A stretch of DNA of 64,000 nucleotides. It comes from Megalonaias nervosa. Its lineage: Eukaryota; Mollusca; Bivalvia; Unionida; Unionidae. The stretch covers positions 62,001-126,000 of the forward strand of contig JAECUM010006775.1 of the NCBI GenBank assembly GCA_016617855.1. Direction: 5' to 3'. A program made the translations under genes and the position numbers. Shown here piece by piece: positions 54,930-64,000 of the stretch (position 1 is the stretch's first letter; every line of letters begins with the position of its first letter). A model generated the notes under the pieces. The model did not search any database. It was given only the letters and a program-made list of their open reading frames with translations, and was not told where the DNA came from.

Positions 54930-55493
54930 TCAACGAGTTGGCTGAATGAAATATATCAGTGCGTTCTTCAATGTCCCCACTTTCACATATTTACGATGGA
55001 TGAAGCCTCTTATTTTTTCCACCTCCTCTTCTATCATTCCTGCCACCTGATCCCTGGCTACTTTCAGGCTAGTGACTTGACTGGTCACAAAGTCTTGGCT
55101 GTCTGGATAGTTCCATTCCTGTTCTAGCCTTTCCACCACGTAGGCTGCATCCATCATCCAAAAATAACTGTCTCTTAACTTGTTAAACAATTCCATCTTA
55201 TGTTGACTAGTCAACGCGGGTAGCCAGACTATCCGATCTGAAGGATTATAGTCGCTCTTGCACCTTTGTGCTTCTGCGACTGGTTGTGGCCTCTGGCTGG
55301 GCGATAGCCCCTTAAGGGGGCGTTTGGCCCCAGGCTGGGCCTTGACAGCATGGGGGAGGTGCGACCACGGGGCCATCGCATCCTCCCAGATCCACAGGCG
55401 ACGCAACATGTCCGGTACGAGGTAAAGACGGAAAAGGACCCGCGGCGGCGCCAAACGTCCACAGCAAGACCCCACGCGACAGTAACAAGGCAC
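54930..55493 (-). CDS. Unrecognised open frame, 187 codons
   Basis: The C-terminal half (about 54,930-55,220) looks like real helical protein: 'SQHKMELFNKLRDSYFWMMD', 'AYVVERLEQEWNYPDSQDFV', 'QVAGMIEEEVEKIRGFIHRK'. The N-terminal half is Pro/Arg/Trp-rich and could be unrelated. It ends next to a different frame at about 54,925 with no splice evidence. Possibly an exon, a captured host fragment or part of the minus-strand retrotransposon family to its right. No domain recognised. Confidence 0.4.
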   Translation of the reverse strand: MPCYCRVGSCCGRLAPPRVLFRLYLVPDMLRRLWIWEDAMAPWSHLPHAVKAQPGAKRPLKGLSPSQRPQPVAEAQRCKSDYNPSDRIVWLPALTSQHKMELFNKLRDSYFWMMDAAYVVERLEQEWNYPDSQDFVTSQVTSLKVARDQVAGMIEEEVEKIRGFIHRKYVKVGTLKNALIYFIQPTR

Positions 55494-55575
55494 ACCAACC
55501 CCGCCACCATACGCCCCGGCCCAACGGCCAAGCCGGCTTTGTGTCTAATTAAGTCCAGTTTTCCTATTGGACGGC

Positions 55576-55792
55576 TGCCTCGCTTGGCGCTCAGCATTAA
55601 GAGGTTAGTGTTAGGACTGGTCGACCTGGTGTCAGGATAATGTGACTGGGTGGGACATCATGCTACATGTCTGCGGCATGATGCCCCAGTGCTAGACATC
55701 ACTGTAAACTGCCACACTGCAGACATCGTAGCGATATGACTGAAAAATTGTTAAAGCTACGTTAAAAATCATAATCACATCACATCACATCA
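55576..55792 (+). mobile_element. 5'-truncated SINE with 13-bp TSD
   Basis: This is the same family as 20,572-20,890 but in plus orientation and lacking the tRNA head. It carries 'ctcgcttggcgctcagcatt', 'ggtgtcaggataatgtgact', 'gttaaagctacgttaaaaat' and an 'atcacatcacatcac' tail. The direct repeat CCTATTGGACGGC at 55,563-55,575 and 55,793-55,805 is a clear target duplication. Truncation at the 5' end shows LINE-type reverse transcription. Confidence 0.9.
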
Positions 55793-55805
55793 CCTATTGG
55801 ACGGC

Positions 55806-56400
55806 CCTATACCAACGGTGTGTGAGCCACCTGTGTAATTGTTCTTGTATTTACGGTTAAGAATTTTGAATATTTGTTGGGTTTGGATTTTGTGTACTAA
55901 GTGTACTTGTCCGTTTGCCGAAAATTTTTCCCAATCCGTGTGGAGGTTAGTCCTCTCTTCTTGTTATGGTAATTGTTTATCTTATTTTGGTTTTCTTTTT
56001 AGACGTGGGATCTAATGGATCATGGTAGGTTTGTGTTGAGTCTTCAAAGGCCAATGTGAAGACGCTCGGTTGTGTTGTTTGGGGTTGGCCCCTCTCCCTC
56101 AACCCCCACATTGCCCATTGGCGGGGCGCTTGGTGGGATATCTGTAGCGGCAGCGGTGGATTGTGTCCGGAGTTGTTTCTCCCGGGTCTGTGCTAGTATG
56201 TTTTCCCTAGCACCCATATGTAAGAAGACGTGCCGGAGATATCCCCACCACCATTAGGATCCGACACGGATGTGTGCCAGTATGTTTTTCCTAGCATTCG
56301 CTTGCCATGTGGGGGGTGAGGGGAGGGTGGTTGGTCCAATTTCGAGCGGGAACTACAATATCTCCTTGCGAGGAGTAATTGTAACTCGAATTGGCCGGGT
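55806..56400. other. G/T-rich region, no gene recognised
   Basis: The plus strand is markedly G+T-rich, as in the retrotransposon to the right. The minus-strand frames here have no recognisable motif. Two phrases 'tgtgctagtatgttttccctagc' and 'tgtgccagtatgtttttcctagc' at about 56,190 and 56,272 show a local duplication (about 82 bases). Confidence 0.5.
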
Positions 56401-57275
56401 CAGGGTTGTCCGGTCTGGGTTTGTGGGACAGCAGGCAGATATACCTGGACTGGCCCTTACCTTTGCGGTTGTCCGTTAGCTTGTCCGGATAGTTGGAGAG
56501 GCAGGTCGGGCTACCCGGACAGCCCCACGCCCTTGCGTGTTTCCGATTGCTTGTCTTGTTGTCCGAATTGTTGGTGCAGCAGGTCGAGCTACCTGGACTG
56601 TCCCTGACCTTTGCGGTTTTCCGATTGTTTGTTTGGGGGGTTGAGGGGGCTGTAGGGCGACAGGCAGAGATACCTGGACCGCCCTTTACCTTTGCGGTTG
56701 TCCGATAGCTTGTCCGATGTTGTTTGCCCGTTTGTCCGATAGCTTGTCCGGATTGTTGAGCCAGTTGGTCGCTCAACCTGGACTGTCCCTCAACCTAGTG
56801 GTTTGGTTTTCCGATAGCTTGTCCGGGGGGAGTTGGGGTGTTGTGGGGCTGCAGGCAGTGCTACTTGAACAGCCCCTTACTTTTGCGGTTGTCTGATAGC
56901 TTGTCCAATGATGTTTATACGGTTGTCTGATACATGTCCGGGATGTTCGGGCAGTAGGACGAGCAACGATTGTCCGATGTTTTCCCTTGCGGTTTTGCGT
57001 TTGCTTGTCGGGGGGGGGGGATTTGGGGGGCTGTGGGGCAGCAGGCAGATTTACCTGGACTATCCTTTACCTTTGTGGTTGTCCTATAGCTTGTCTGGTG
57101 GTTCTTGTCCGATTGTCCAACAGTATGTCCGGATTGTCGAGGCAGTAGGTCGCGCAACCTGAACTGTCCTTCAACCTTGTGGTTTTCCGAAAGTTTGTCG
57201 GGGGGGGGGGAGTTGGGATATTGTGGGGCAGCAGGCAGAGCTACCTGGACTGCCCCTTACCTTTACTCTTGTCCG
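56400..57275. repeat. G-rich tandem array, ~190-bp higher-order unit
   Basis: The landmark 'acctttgcggttgtcc' or a close variant falls at 56,459, 56,607, 56,688, 56,879, 57,069 and 57,259. The last four are 191, 190 and 190 bases apart. Each unit holds 'gatagcttgtcc', a run of six to ten G, 'gtggggcagcaggcaga' and 'tacctggactgcccctt'. The G runs could form G-quadruplexes. Minus-strand frames give a repeated 'SPGISACCPTAP'-type peptide, which I consider a by-product. Confidence 0.88.
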
Positions 57276-58372
57276 GTTTTGTTCTGGGGCAGCAGGTGAG
57301 TTCTTTTGGTTTCCCCCCTGCCTTTGGTGCGATGCTGGGTCAGGTGGGCTGATGTGTGTGGGGTCGTGGTTTGTGGATCCGCCGACGTTCTGGTCTGCTT
57401 CCTGTTTTGTGAAGTTTGTTTTGGCAAATTGAAAGCTATTTTGATAGTTATCTTTTCTGATGTGTGTTGTGTCTTGTTTGGTTGTCTCACACTTGTGGAT
57501 TGAGTCATTGTTGTGTTGTGTCGGATGTTGATCTGGTTTGGCATCGCTCCTGTTATGTGTTTTGTTTGGTGTAGTCGCTAGTTTGCTCTTGGGGACTTTG
57601 TGTTGCTTGGTGTTTGTTGGTTGAGCTACAGTACAGTACAACACCGCCCAAGAAGCCGGGAGAGGGCCGCCAAACCTCACCGGAAGGCTCTCGCAGTTGC
57701 TGGGTTACTGATCGGGTTGTGGTTTTTTCGAATTTTGAATGTCCGGTAATTTAATGTCGAAAGATGCCGAAAGATGAAGAATTTGGAGTATATTCTGTGC
57801 TGTTTATGAGGCGGAGATTTCTAAGTACCTCTGATGACAGTCATTAGTATGTTAATTGTATATTTGTCACCTTGTGTGACTGGCCCTGATGGTCCTGGGC
57901 TTAGACCACCTTATAGTCTGATAATTTGGGGGTCTATGAAACCTATTTTGTATTTGTTGAGGGCCTAACGGTCTGGGGTTTGTAACACATTGGTTTGGTT
58001 CCGTATCTATACGTAAAAGGTTTTTTGTTTGCCACCTTGTGCGGCAGGGCCTGATGATCATTTGGGGTCCTACTGTAGTTCATATGCTGCTTTACGTAGC
58101 CATTTGTGATGGCAAGCCCTGATAGTCTTGATATTTGGACCATCTTATATCATCTAGGTATTTGGGGCATACTTGATTGTTGGTGGGATGACTGTCATCT
58201 TTGGTGGAGAGATTAGTTGGTGTTAGTAGGGTTAGTTTTGAGAAGAGTAGAGGATAAAGAGTAGTGGATTTTTTTTATTTTATATTTTTTAAAATTTTTT
58301 TAAAAATCTATTTGGGGTGGGTTTGCATGCAGGATTGTTATTTAGTTCATCGTGAGGTCGCTACACAGTGAG
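57276..58372. other. G/T-rich region, no gene recognised
   Basis: Continues the plus-strand G+T skew. Long minus-strand frames (up to 169 codons at 57,171-57,680) are Gln/Thr/Asn/His-rich and low-complexity, with no motif. The phrase 'gcctgatggtcctgggcttagaccaccttatagtctgat' theme recurs with about 80-115-base spacing at about 57,885, 57,958, 58,045 and 58,115, an old tandem repeat. A T/A-rich block lies at 58,265-58,310. Confidence 0.5.
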
Positions 58373-58784
58373 GGGTGGGTGGGAGGCGTCATGCTGGTTA
58401 TCTGGAATGTTATTGTGTTTTATTTGCGTGTGGTGTGATTATCCTCGTTGCGTGATTGTGGGTAACTGAGATTTTTAAAGAGTGTCTTGTGTTTTGGTTG
58501 GCCATGCTTTTTGATACCTTAAAATCCAGGTCTGTGAACCCACGGGACCTGGAAGTGACAGTACTATACACAGCAGAGGTGTGGGTGGAGGGCGTCATGC
58601 TGCTTATCTGAAATGTTATTGTGTTTTATTTGCGTGCGGTGTGATTATCCTCATTGCGTGATTGTGGGTAACTGAGATTTTTAACGAGTGTCTTGTGTTT
58701 TGGTTGGCCATGCTGTGTGACACCTTAAAATCCAGGTCTGTGAACCCACGAGACCTGGAAGTGACAGTACTATACACAGCAGAG
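58373..58784. repeat. 206-bp tandem duplication beside the LINE
   Basis: Two copies of about 206 bases (58,373-58,578 and 58,579-58,784) share 'ttattgtgttttatttgcgt', 'gtgattgtgggtaactgaga', 'ccttaaaatccaggtctgtg' and 'gtgacagtactatacacagc', with few differences. They probably form part of the 3' untranslated region of the minus-strand retrotransposon or of a satellite next to it. Confidence 0.88.
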
Positions 58785-58916
58785 GGGTGGGCCGTAAACC
58801 GAAGCCCCCACCCCATCTCGCACCCCCTGGTTTGATTATCAGTTTTTCCCAGAAACACCTGCGCAGTGTTTAAGGATGTTATTTGTTGGTTTGTGTGGTT
58901 TTATTGTTGGTAATTT

Positions 58917-61900
58917 TTATATTTTATCCGTAAGTTTGGTCTCATTTAGGAGTAGTAGGATGTTTTTATAAGTAGTAGCGATATTGGGGTTGTTTTTTCC
59001 TATTATTTCGGGGTATGTAGTTGGGGATCCAATTTCCTTCTGTGCTAGTTGTAGTTCGTTCCTAGCTTGTAGGTACTGAGTGCAGGTATTGAATATATGT
59101 CCGAGATCCTCGATTGTTTGGCAGTGGTACAAGTTGATGGTTGTGGGTTTAGGACCCAGGTGTCTTCCAAAGCTGCTTGCTAATTTTGTTTTGCCTGTTA
59201 GTATACGGTTGATGATTTTTTGGTCCGAGCTGTTTGTATTAAGTGGTTTATGGATCTGTTAATTTCATTTAGGGTGGAATATAGTTTTCTTCCTTTATGT
59301 GTGGCATTCCATGTTTCCTGCCATTTAGCGTTGATGTAATTTTCAGCAGTGTTTAAGGTTTCGCTAGTGCTGTATTTAAGTGTGGCAGGATTTGGGTCTC
59401 TTAGTTATCTTTTTGCGACTCGATCTGCTTGTTTATTACCGAGAATTCCTATGTGTGAGGGTATCCACATAAATTCTACTATTTGGTTTCTAGTGGATAT
59501 TTCTTTTAATAGGTAGTAAGCCTCGGCAAGGAAGTTTTCTCTTGAATTGGTGCTTTTGTTTTTAATTGTTGTAATTACACTAAGCGAGTCGCTTATGATT
59601 ATTGACTTTGGGGTGTTGTTATATTTGATCCATTTAAGTGATTCGATGATAGCCCAGAATTCTGTTGTATAAATAGAACAGTGATCCGGTAATCTGGTTC
59701 CCATTTGTATGTTGTACTCTGGGATAACTATCGCAACTGCTGTTCTGGGTGGGTCCGGTGTTTTTGAGCTGTCGGTGTATATTTTTACGAAACCAGAGTA
59801 GGTATCTTGTATATTGCTTGCAATGATGGATTTTAGTTTGAGCTCTTGTTCCAATTTGTTTCCAAGTTCGGTGGCTTTGGTGTTTATCCTCGGTTTTGGG
59901 ATGGTCCAGGGGGCTTGGTCGGGAGGTTTTGTGTATTCCTCCTGTTCTTGCAAAATTGGCAAGTTTTTTCTAAGCTCTTGAATTTGTTTTCCGCCAGGAG
60001 TGTTTGGAACGAGTTTGCGACTAAAAGTTACATTGCATTTGCTGATGGCCATCTTAGTAGGATGCGAGTTTAGGTGGCTGGATAATCGAATTGAGTATCT
60101 AAGGAGCATTTCTTGCCTCCTTAATGTTAATGGTAATTGTCCAGTGAGTATGCATAGCTCGTCCAATGATGTGGAGGGTAGCGTGCCGGTGCAGATCAGC
60201 AGTGCCTTTCTTTGGATATCATCTAACTTTTCAGGTGAGTTTGAGAAGCGGAGTTATATACCTGACAGCCATACTCTAGTTTTGATTTTATGAGAGCCCT
60301 GTAAATAGTTGTCAGGGTTTCTTGGTTGGATCCCCATTTGGTGCCCTTTAGGTTTCTTAGGAGATTGATGTCTTTGGTGCAATTTTTAATTAATTGTTCG
60401 ATGTGATGTTTCCAGTTGAGGTGTTGATCGAAGAACATGCCTAGGAATTTGACTACTTTAATATACTTGATTATTTGATTTTGAATATAAAATTTGGGGT
60501 AATGAGGTTGTCTTTTTCTTTTAGGTGTGAAAATAATCGCTACTGTTTTTTCCTGCGATATCTTAAACCCCCATTTGTCTGCCCATCTCCCTATGTTGTC
60601 AAGGCTTTGCTGGATTTCTGAGGTAACTTGATTGCTAGCGGGGTTTCCGGCTCTCCATATTCCTCCATCATCAGCAAATTGAGAGATTTGTACTTTTGCT
60701 GAGGCGAGATTGCGGTCCAGGTCGTTAATCATTAAGTTGAAGAGTGTGGGGCTGAGTACGCTCCCTTGTGGTGTTCCATTTTCTAAAGTGTCCTCATCTG
60801 ATAGGGTGTTTCCCACTCTAGTGATGATTTTTCGCCCTGAGAGAAAGTTCTCAATCCAATTAAACATGCGTCCAGTAATGCCGAAGCTGTTGAGTCTTGC
60901 AATCAGTCCTTTTGTCCAGACAAGGTCAAAGGCTTTTTCAAGATCCAGGAAAATAGCTATAAGGTTTCTATCTCTTTTCCTTCTAGAGTTGAATGCAAGT
61001 TTGATATCTGCTTCGAGTCTGAGTAATTGGTCAGTGGTGGACCGCTTGTTGCGAAAGCCGCACTGGTTTTCCGATAGGAGGCTATTGTGTTCTAAATGAT
61101 GCTTTAATCGGTTGGCCAGGACAGTTTCCATGATTTTACATATGTTGTTGGCGAGGGAGATGGGTCTATATGAGCTAATTTCATTAGGGTCTTTTCCGGT
61201 TTTTGGGATGGGTATGACAATGGCTTGCTTCCAGCTATCAGGTGATTGACCGGTATTCCAGATTTGGTTTAGTAATTTGATGATAGTTTTGGTGATGTTG
61301 ACCGGTAGATTTTTATAAATAATATAGCCAATGTCATCCTTTCCTGGTGATGTTTCTTTTTTAGACCCTACGGCTGCTTCCCATTCGAATAGGGTGATGT
61401 CGCTATTTAACTCAGATTCTTTGAATAAATGTTTAAGGGAGTTTTCTACTTCTTTCCTATGTTCTTGGAATTTTTGAGTGTGATTGGAATTGCTGCTCAT
61501 TTTAGAGTAATGGTTGCCGAGCAGATTTGCTTTGTCTTTATTGCTATTTGCACCTTTAAGTTTGGGGCTGATGCTAACTGTTTTTCCCCGTATAAGTTTT
61601 ATTTTGTCCCACATTTGCTTGGAATTTGTTTTAATATTTAGTTGGGTACAAAAATGTTGCCATGATTTTTCTTTGGCTTCTTTGATGATGTGCTTAAGGC
61701 TTTTTTCTTTGTTTTTGTAGTCTTGGAAATCTAGTGAATTTTTTATGTGTTTGAATTTATTGAGGGCTTTTTTCTTTTCTTTATGGGCCATTTTGCATTC
61801 ATCTGTCCACCAGGGTACCGTTTGCTTGGTTTGGGTATTTTTGCTTTTTGGTATATTTAAGATGGCCGCCTCATGAATGGTTTTGGTGATATTGTTGTTG

Positions 61901-62761
61901 AAGCTATTAATGTTTGAGTCTTCTATTTCACTAGTGTTTATTTTTGAAAGGTAGTCTTTAAAATGTTCCCAGTCGGCTTTACTATATTTCCATCTCGGTG
62001 GAACCTCAATGGGGTTGTGTTGTACAGTCATCTGAAGGGAGATGATGATGGGGAGGTGGTCGCTACCTAACGTTCTGTCGTGGTCCACCCGCCAGTTGGT
62101 TAGCTGTGCTAGCTTGGGTGTACAGATTGTTAGATCGATAGCTGATAAGGAGCCATCCTCAGGGTCTAATCTAGTTTTGGAACCGTCGTTGAGGATGACT
62201 AGGATGGATTCAGCTGTCCAAGCTTTTACCAACCTGCCTCTGTTGTCCGTTTTCCTCCTCCCCAGAGTTCATTGTGTGCATTGAAGTCTCCACAGATTAT
62301 GAGGTTTTCTGTTGGTGGTTGTGATATTTGCCGGTAAGTGTTTAAGTTAATTGGGTTGGCGTTGCCTGGGTCGTAGATGTTGAAAATTGTTATGGTGATG
62401 GGTCCTAGGTTGACTAGGACTGTCATCATCTCAAATGTTTGGCTAGTGCCTATTTGTGTTGGAACTGTTACCATCTCAGTATTGGGGAGGGTGTTTACAA
62501 TGAATATTGCCAACCCTCCCCCTTTTTCCCATTGGCTCGGTGTTTGAAAGTATGTGTGTTTCTTGGAGACAGATAATATCTGGTTTTGGTTCTGTTTGGC
62601 TTAGTTTGTATTTTAATTCCGACAGGTTGCTGTTTAATCCCCTACAGTTCCATTGCCAGATAATCATATTTTTGGGGGTTGTACTATCCATTCTTGTTGT
62701 TGGTTTTAATAATTTGATTGACAATTTCGATGTAACTTACATGTGTTTGGTCAGAATTTGA
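58917..62761 (-). pseudogene. LINE ORF2: endonuclease, reverse transcriptase, RNase H
   Basis: Near 62,690-62,550 'MIIWQWNCRGLNSNLSELKY' and 'DIICLQETHI' open the endonuclease. After a frame change near 62,500 come 'IFNIYDPGNANP', 'ICGDFNAHNELWGG' and, in another frame from about 62,230, 'LGSDHLPIIISLQM'. The reverse transcriptase is intact over 669 codons (60,223-62,232): 'SYRPISLANNICKIMETVLA', 'AIFLDLEKAFDLVW', 'GTPQGSVLSPTLFNLMINDL' and the catalytic box 'QFADDGG' (Phe-Ala-Asp-Asp). RNase H (59,405-60,166) shows 'FVKIYTDSSKTPD', 'YTTEFWAIIESLKWI', 'IIISDSLSVITTI' and 'WIPSHIGILGNKQADRVAKR'. A terminal 'YHCQTIEDLGHIFNTC' Cys-His motif (59,132) follows in a third frame. Confidence 0.9.
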
Positions 62762-62948
62762 TTAATTTGAGCAGTTAGTGTTTCTATTGTTGGTGGCCTT
62801 TTGAGGTCTAATGGTAATATTGCCTGAAGCACTTCACCAATAATGGGCCATGTTACTGTTTGTTGGCCTGAATTGGTTCGTGGTGTAATTGCTGTTTGTT
62901 TTCTCTGGTTTTGTTTAGCTGGTTCCTGATTTGATTTGGATTTATTTA

Positions 62949-64000
62949 TCAGTGGGTTTGTCTGGCTAGTTTTTGAGGGTTTTTGGGAGTTAGTGAGGGG
63001 GGGTCTGTTTTTTGATTATTTTTGGGCTTAGGGTGATTGTTTTGTGCTGAGTGGGTCTGTTGCGTTTTGGTTTGATTAGTTTCTAGGTTTATCTTGGTTA
63101 AAGCTTCTTTATATGGAATTAATTGTGAGTTCATCAGTACTATCACTTTCTTTTCTTTTATGGTGTATGGGCATTCTTCTGCCCTGGGGTGGTGTTGTCC
63201 CCGGCAGTTGGCACATTTGATTGTGGTTCGTTTGCATGTGCCTCGATGTTGGCCCCCGCAGTTGGGGCATCTATGGAGGGTGTCGACATTGACGGGCATA
63301 GTGTCCCCATTGTTGACATTTGGCACAGAACCGTGGTTTGTTTATGAACGGATCGAGCCTGTGTAGTACCCCATACGGGCTTAGTTTAACTAGGAGTGGG
63401 AGTGGTGTGTCAGATTTCAATACAACTTTTGAGGTGTTTTGATTCTTGTTATTTCTAAGTCTATAAGTTTTTGTGATCTTGGTGCCATTAGTTTTAAGTT
63501 TGTTTTCCAGGGTGTTTGTGTTCATATCTTGATTGTATCCTTTTAGTGTTAATACCGCCTTGAATTTAGTGATTGGCGGTGTATTGGGGTGTACATGTGT
63601 GGCTTTATTTTGGTTGTCAGATGTAGTTTTGGAAGTTTGCGAATATATTGCATTTTGGGTTTTCCTATGCCTAGTGACCTTAACTTTGATGTGTCCTATG
63701 TGCTCAATTTGAATGAATTTTTCTACTTGGTTTAGAGTGCTACAGTGGACAATTAGGTAGTTCGTGTGAGCTCTAATTAGTTTGAATTGCTCTTGATGTA
63801 CTTTGTTTAGGGCACCTACAATGCTGGTGGTACTTAAATAAGGCAGCCGACTACTATGGCTGTTTATAAAGATTGTGTGGTTAGGAGAGTGGAATTTGTG
63901 GTTAGGTTTCTGATTTATTGAAGCTTCTTTTTCCCTTGTTTGGGTTTTGCCTGCTTGTTTTGTTTCCTCTGGTTTTGTGGGATTTGTTAGGTTTGGGGTA
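62949..64000 (-). pseudogene. LINE ORF1 (gag-like) with three zinc knuckles, 5' incomplete
   Basis: The frame enters from the right edge and can be followed through 'SSRLPYLSTTSIVGALNKVH' and 'KVKVTRHRKTQNAIYS' (an RRM-like or PRE_C2HC-like region in related elements). It continues to 'DTPLPLLVKLSPYGVLHRLD', then the knuckle 'CAKCQQWGHYARQC'. After a frame change at about 63,270-63,326 come the second and third knuckles, 'CPNCGGQHRGTC' and 'CANCRGQHHPRAEEC'. The C-terminal tail is Gln/Thr/Pro/Lys-rich. ORF1 proteins bind the element's RNA. The end at 62,949 is about 190 bases before ORF2. Confidence 0.85.

Larger units (their letters stand above)
58917..64000 (-). mobile_element. Non-LTR retrotransposon (I/Jockey-type, with RNase H), 5' end outside window
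   Basis: Two ORFs in minus orientation: ORF1 with CCHC knuckles (62,949 to the right edge) and ORF2 with an apurinic-type endonuclease, reverse transcriptase, RNase H and a C-terminal Cys-His motif (58,917-62,761). The order and the RNase H after the reverse transcriptase place it in the I group of LINE clades in a broad sense; the exact clade is not determined. Frame breaks disable this copy. Its 3' end is uncertain, either near 58,860 or further left beyond the 206-bp duplication. Confidence 0.9.

Noticed and set aside
55229..55640. Overlapping Arg/Pro/Gly-rich frames on both strands
   Set aside because: G+C-rich composition keeps several frames open at once; none shows a domain, and part of the region is SINE.
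56291..57680. 161- and 169-codon minus-strand frames as genes
   Set aside because: They translate the 190-bp tandem array and low-complexity A+C-rich sequence; repeated peptides follow the DNA repeat.
60710..61099. Plus-strand frames inside the LINE
   Set aside because: They are antisense shadows of the intact reverse-transcriptase frame.

Overview
This window is eukaryotic genomic DNA, AT-rich, with spliced host exons, large introns, tRNA-derived SINEs, LTR and non-LTR retrotransposons and a large virus-like DNA element. A marine invertebrate, probably a mollusc, fits best, but that is inference from the mix of elements; nothing in the window fixes the species.

Host gene (3,996-35,960, minus strand, continuing past the left edge): five exons of an SLC7-type amino-acid transporter (y+LAT / light-chain family) can be joined with GT-AG splice sites in compatible phases. 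The introns carry nearly everything else in the left half: decayed solo LTRs (about 0.5-1.8 kb and 23.0-23.8 kb), 22-, 36-, 54-, 64- and ~143-bp tandem arrays, a TA-flanked terminal-inverted-repeat element (6,792-8,346), a complete but degenerate Ty3/gypsy retrotransposon whose integrase lies before its reverse transcriptase (10,233-17,047, Gmr1-like), a nonautonomous DNA transposon with ~114-bp inverted repeats and a 9-bp target duplication (18,496-19,366), and two SINEs with clear target duplications.

Virus-like block (about 37,891-54,108): a Polinton/Maverick (adintovirus-like) element upstream of the transporter gene. It encodes a packaging ATPase, a penton-like minor capsid protein, a double-jelly-roll major capsid protein, an adenain-type protease, membrane-active/core-like small proteins, a zinc-ribbon protein, a phospholipase A2-like protein, a chromodomain integrase, a tandem HNH endonuclease and a protein-primed type B DNA polymerase. 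Unusually it also carries a long fibre gene with phage-tail-fibre-like repeats and a discoidin-like C-terminus, plus several minus-strand genes I cannot name. Almost every long gene is broken by frameshifts, mostly in homopolymer runs, and by some true nonsense codons. No terminal inverted repeats were found; instead a 38-bp direct repeat sits at both ends.

Right block (54.1-64.0 kb): tandem repeats, a large hairpin, a tRNA-like SINE head, a 5'-truncated SINE with a 13-bp target duplication, a G-rich ~190-bp tandem array, and on the minus strand a non-LTR retrotransposon (ORF1 with CCHC knuckles; ORF2 with endonuclease, reverse transcriptase and RNase H) whose 5' end lies beyond the right edge.
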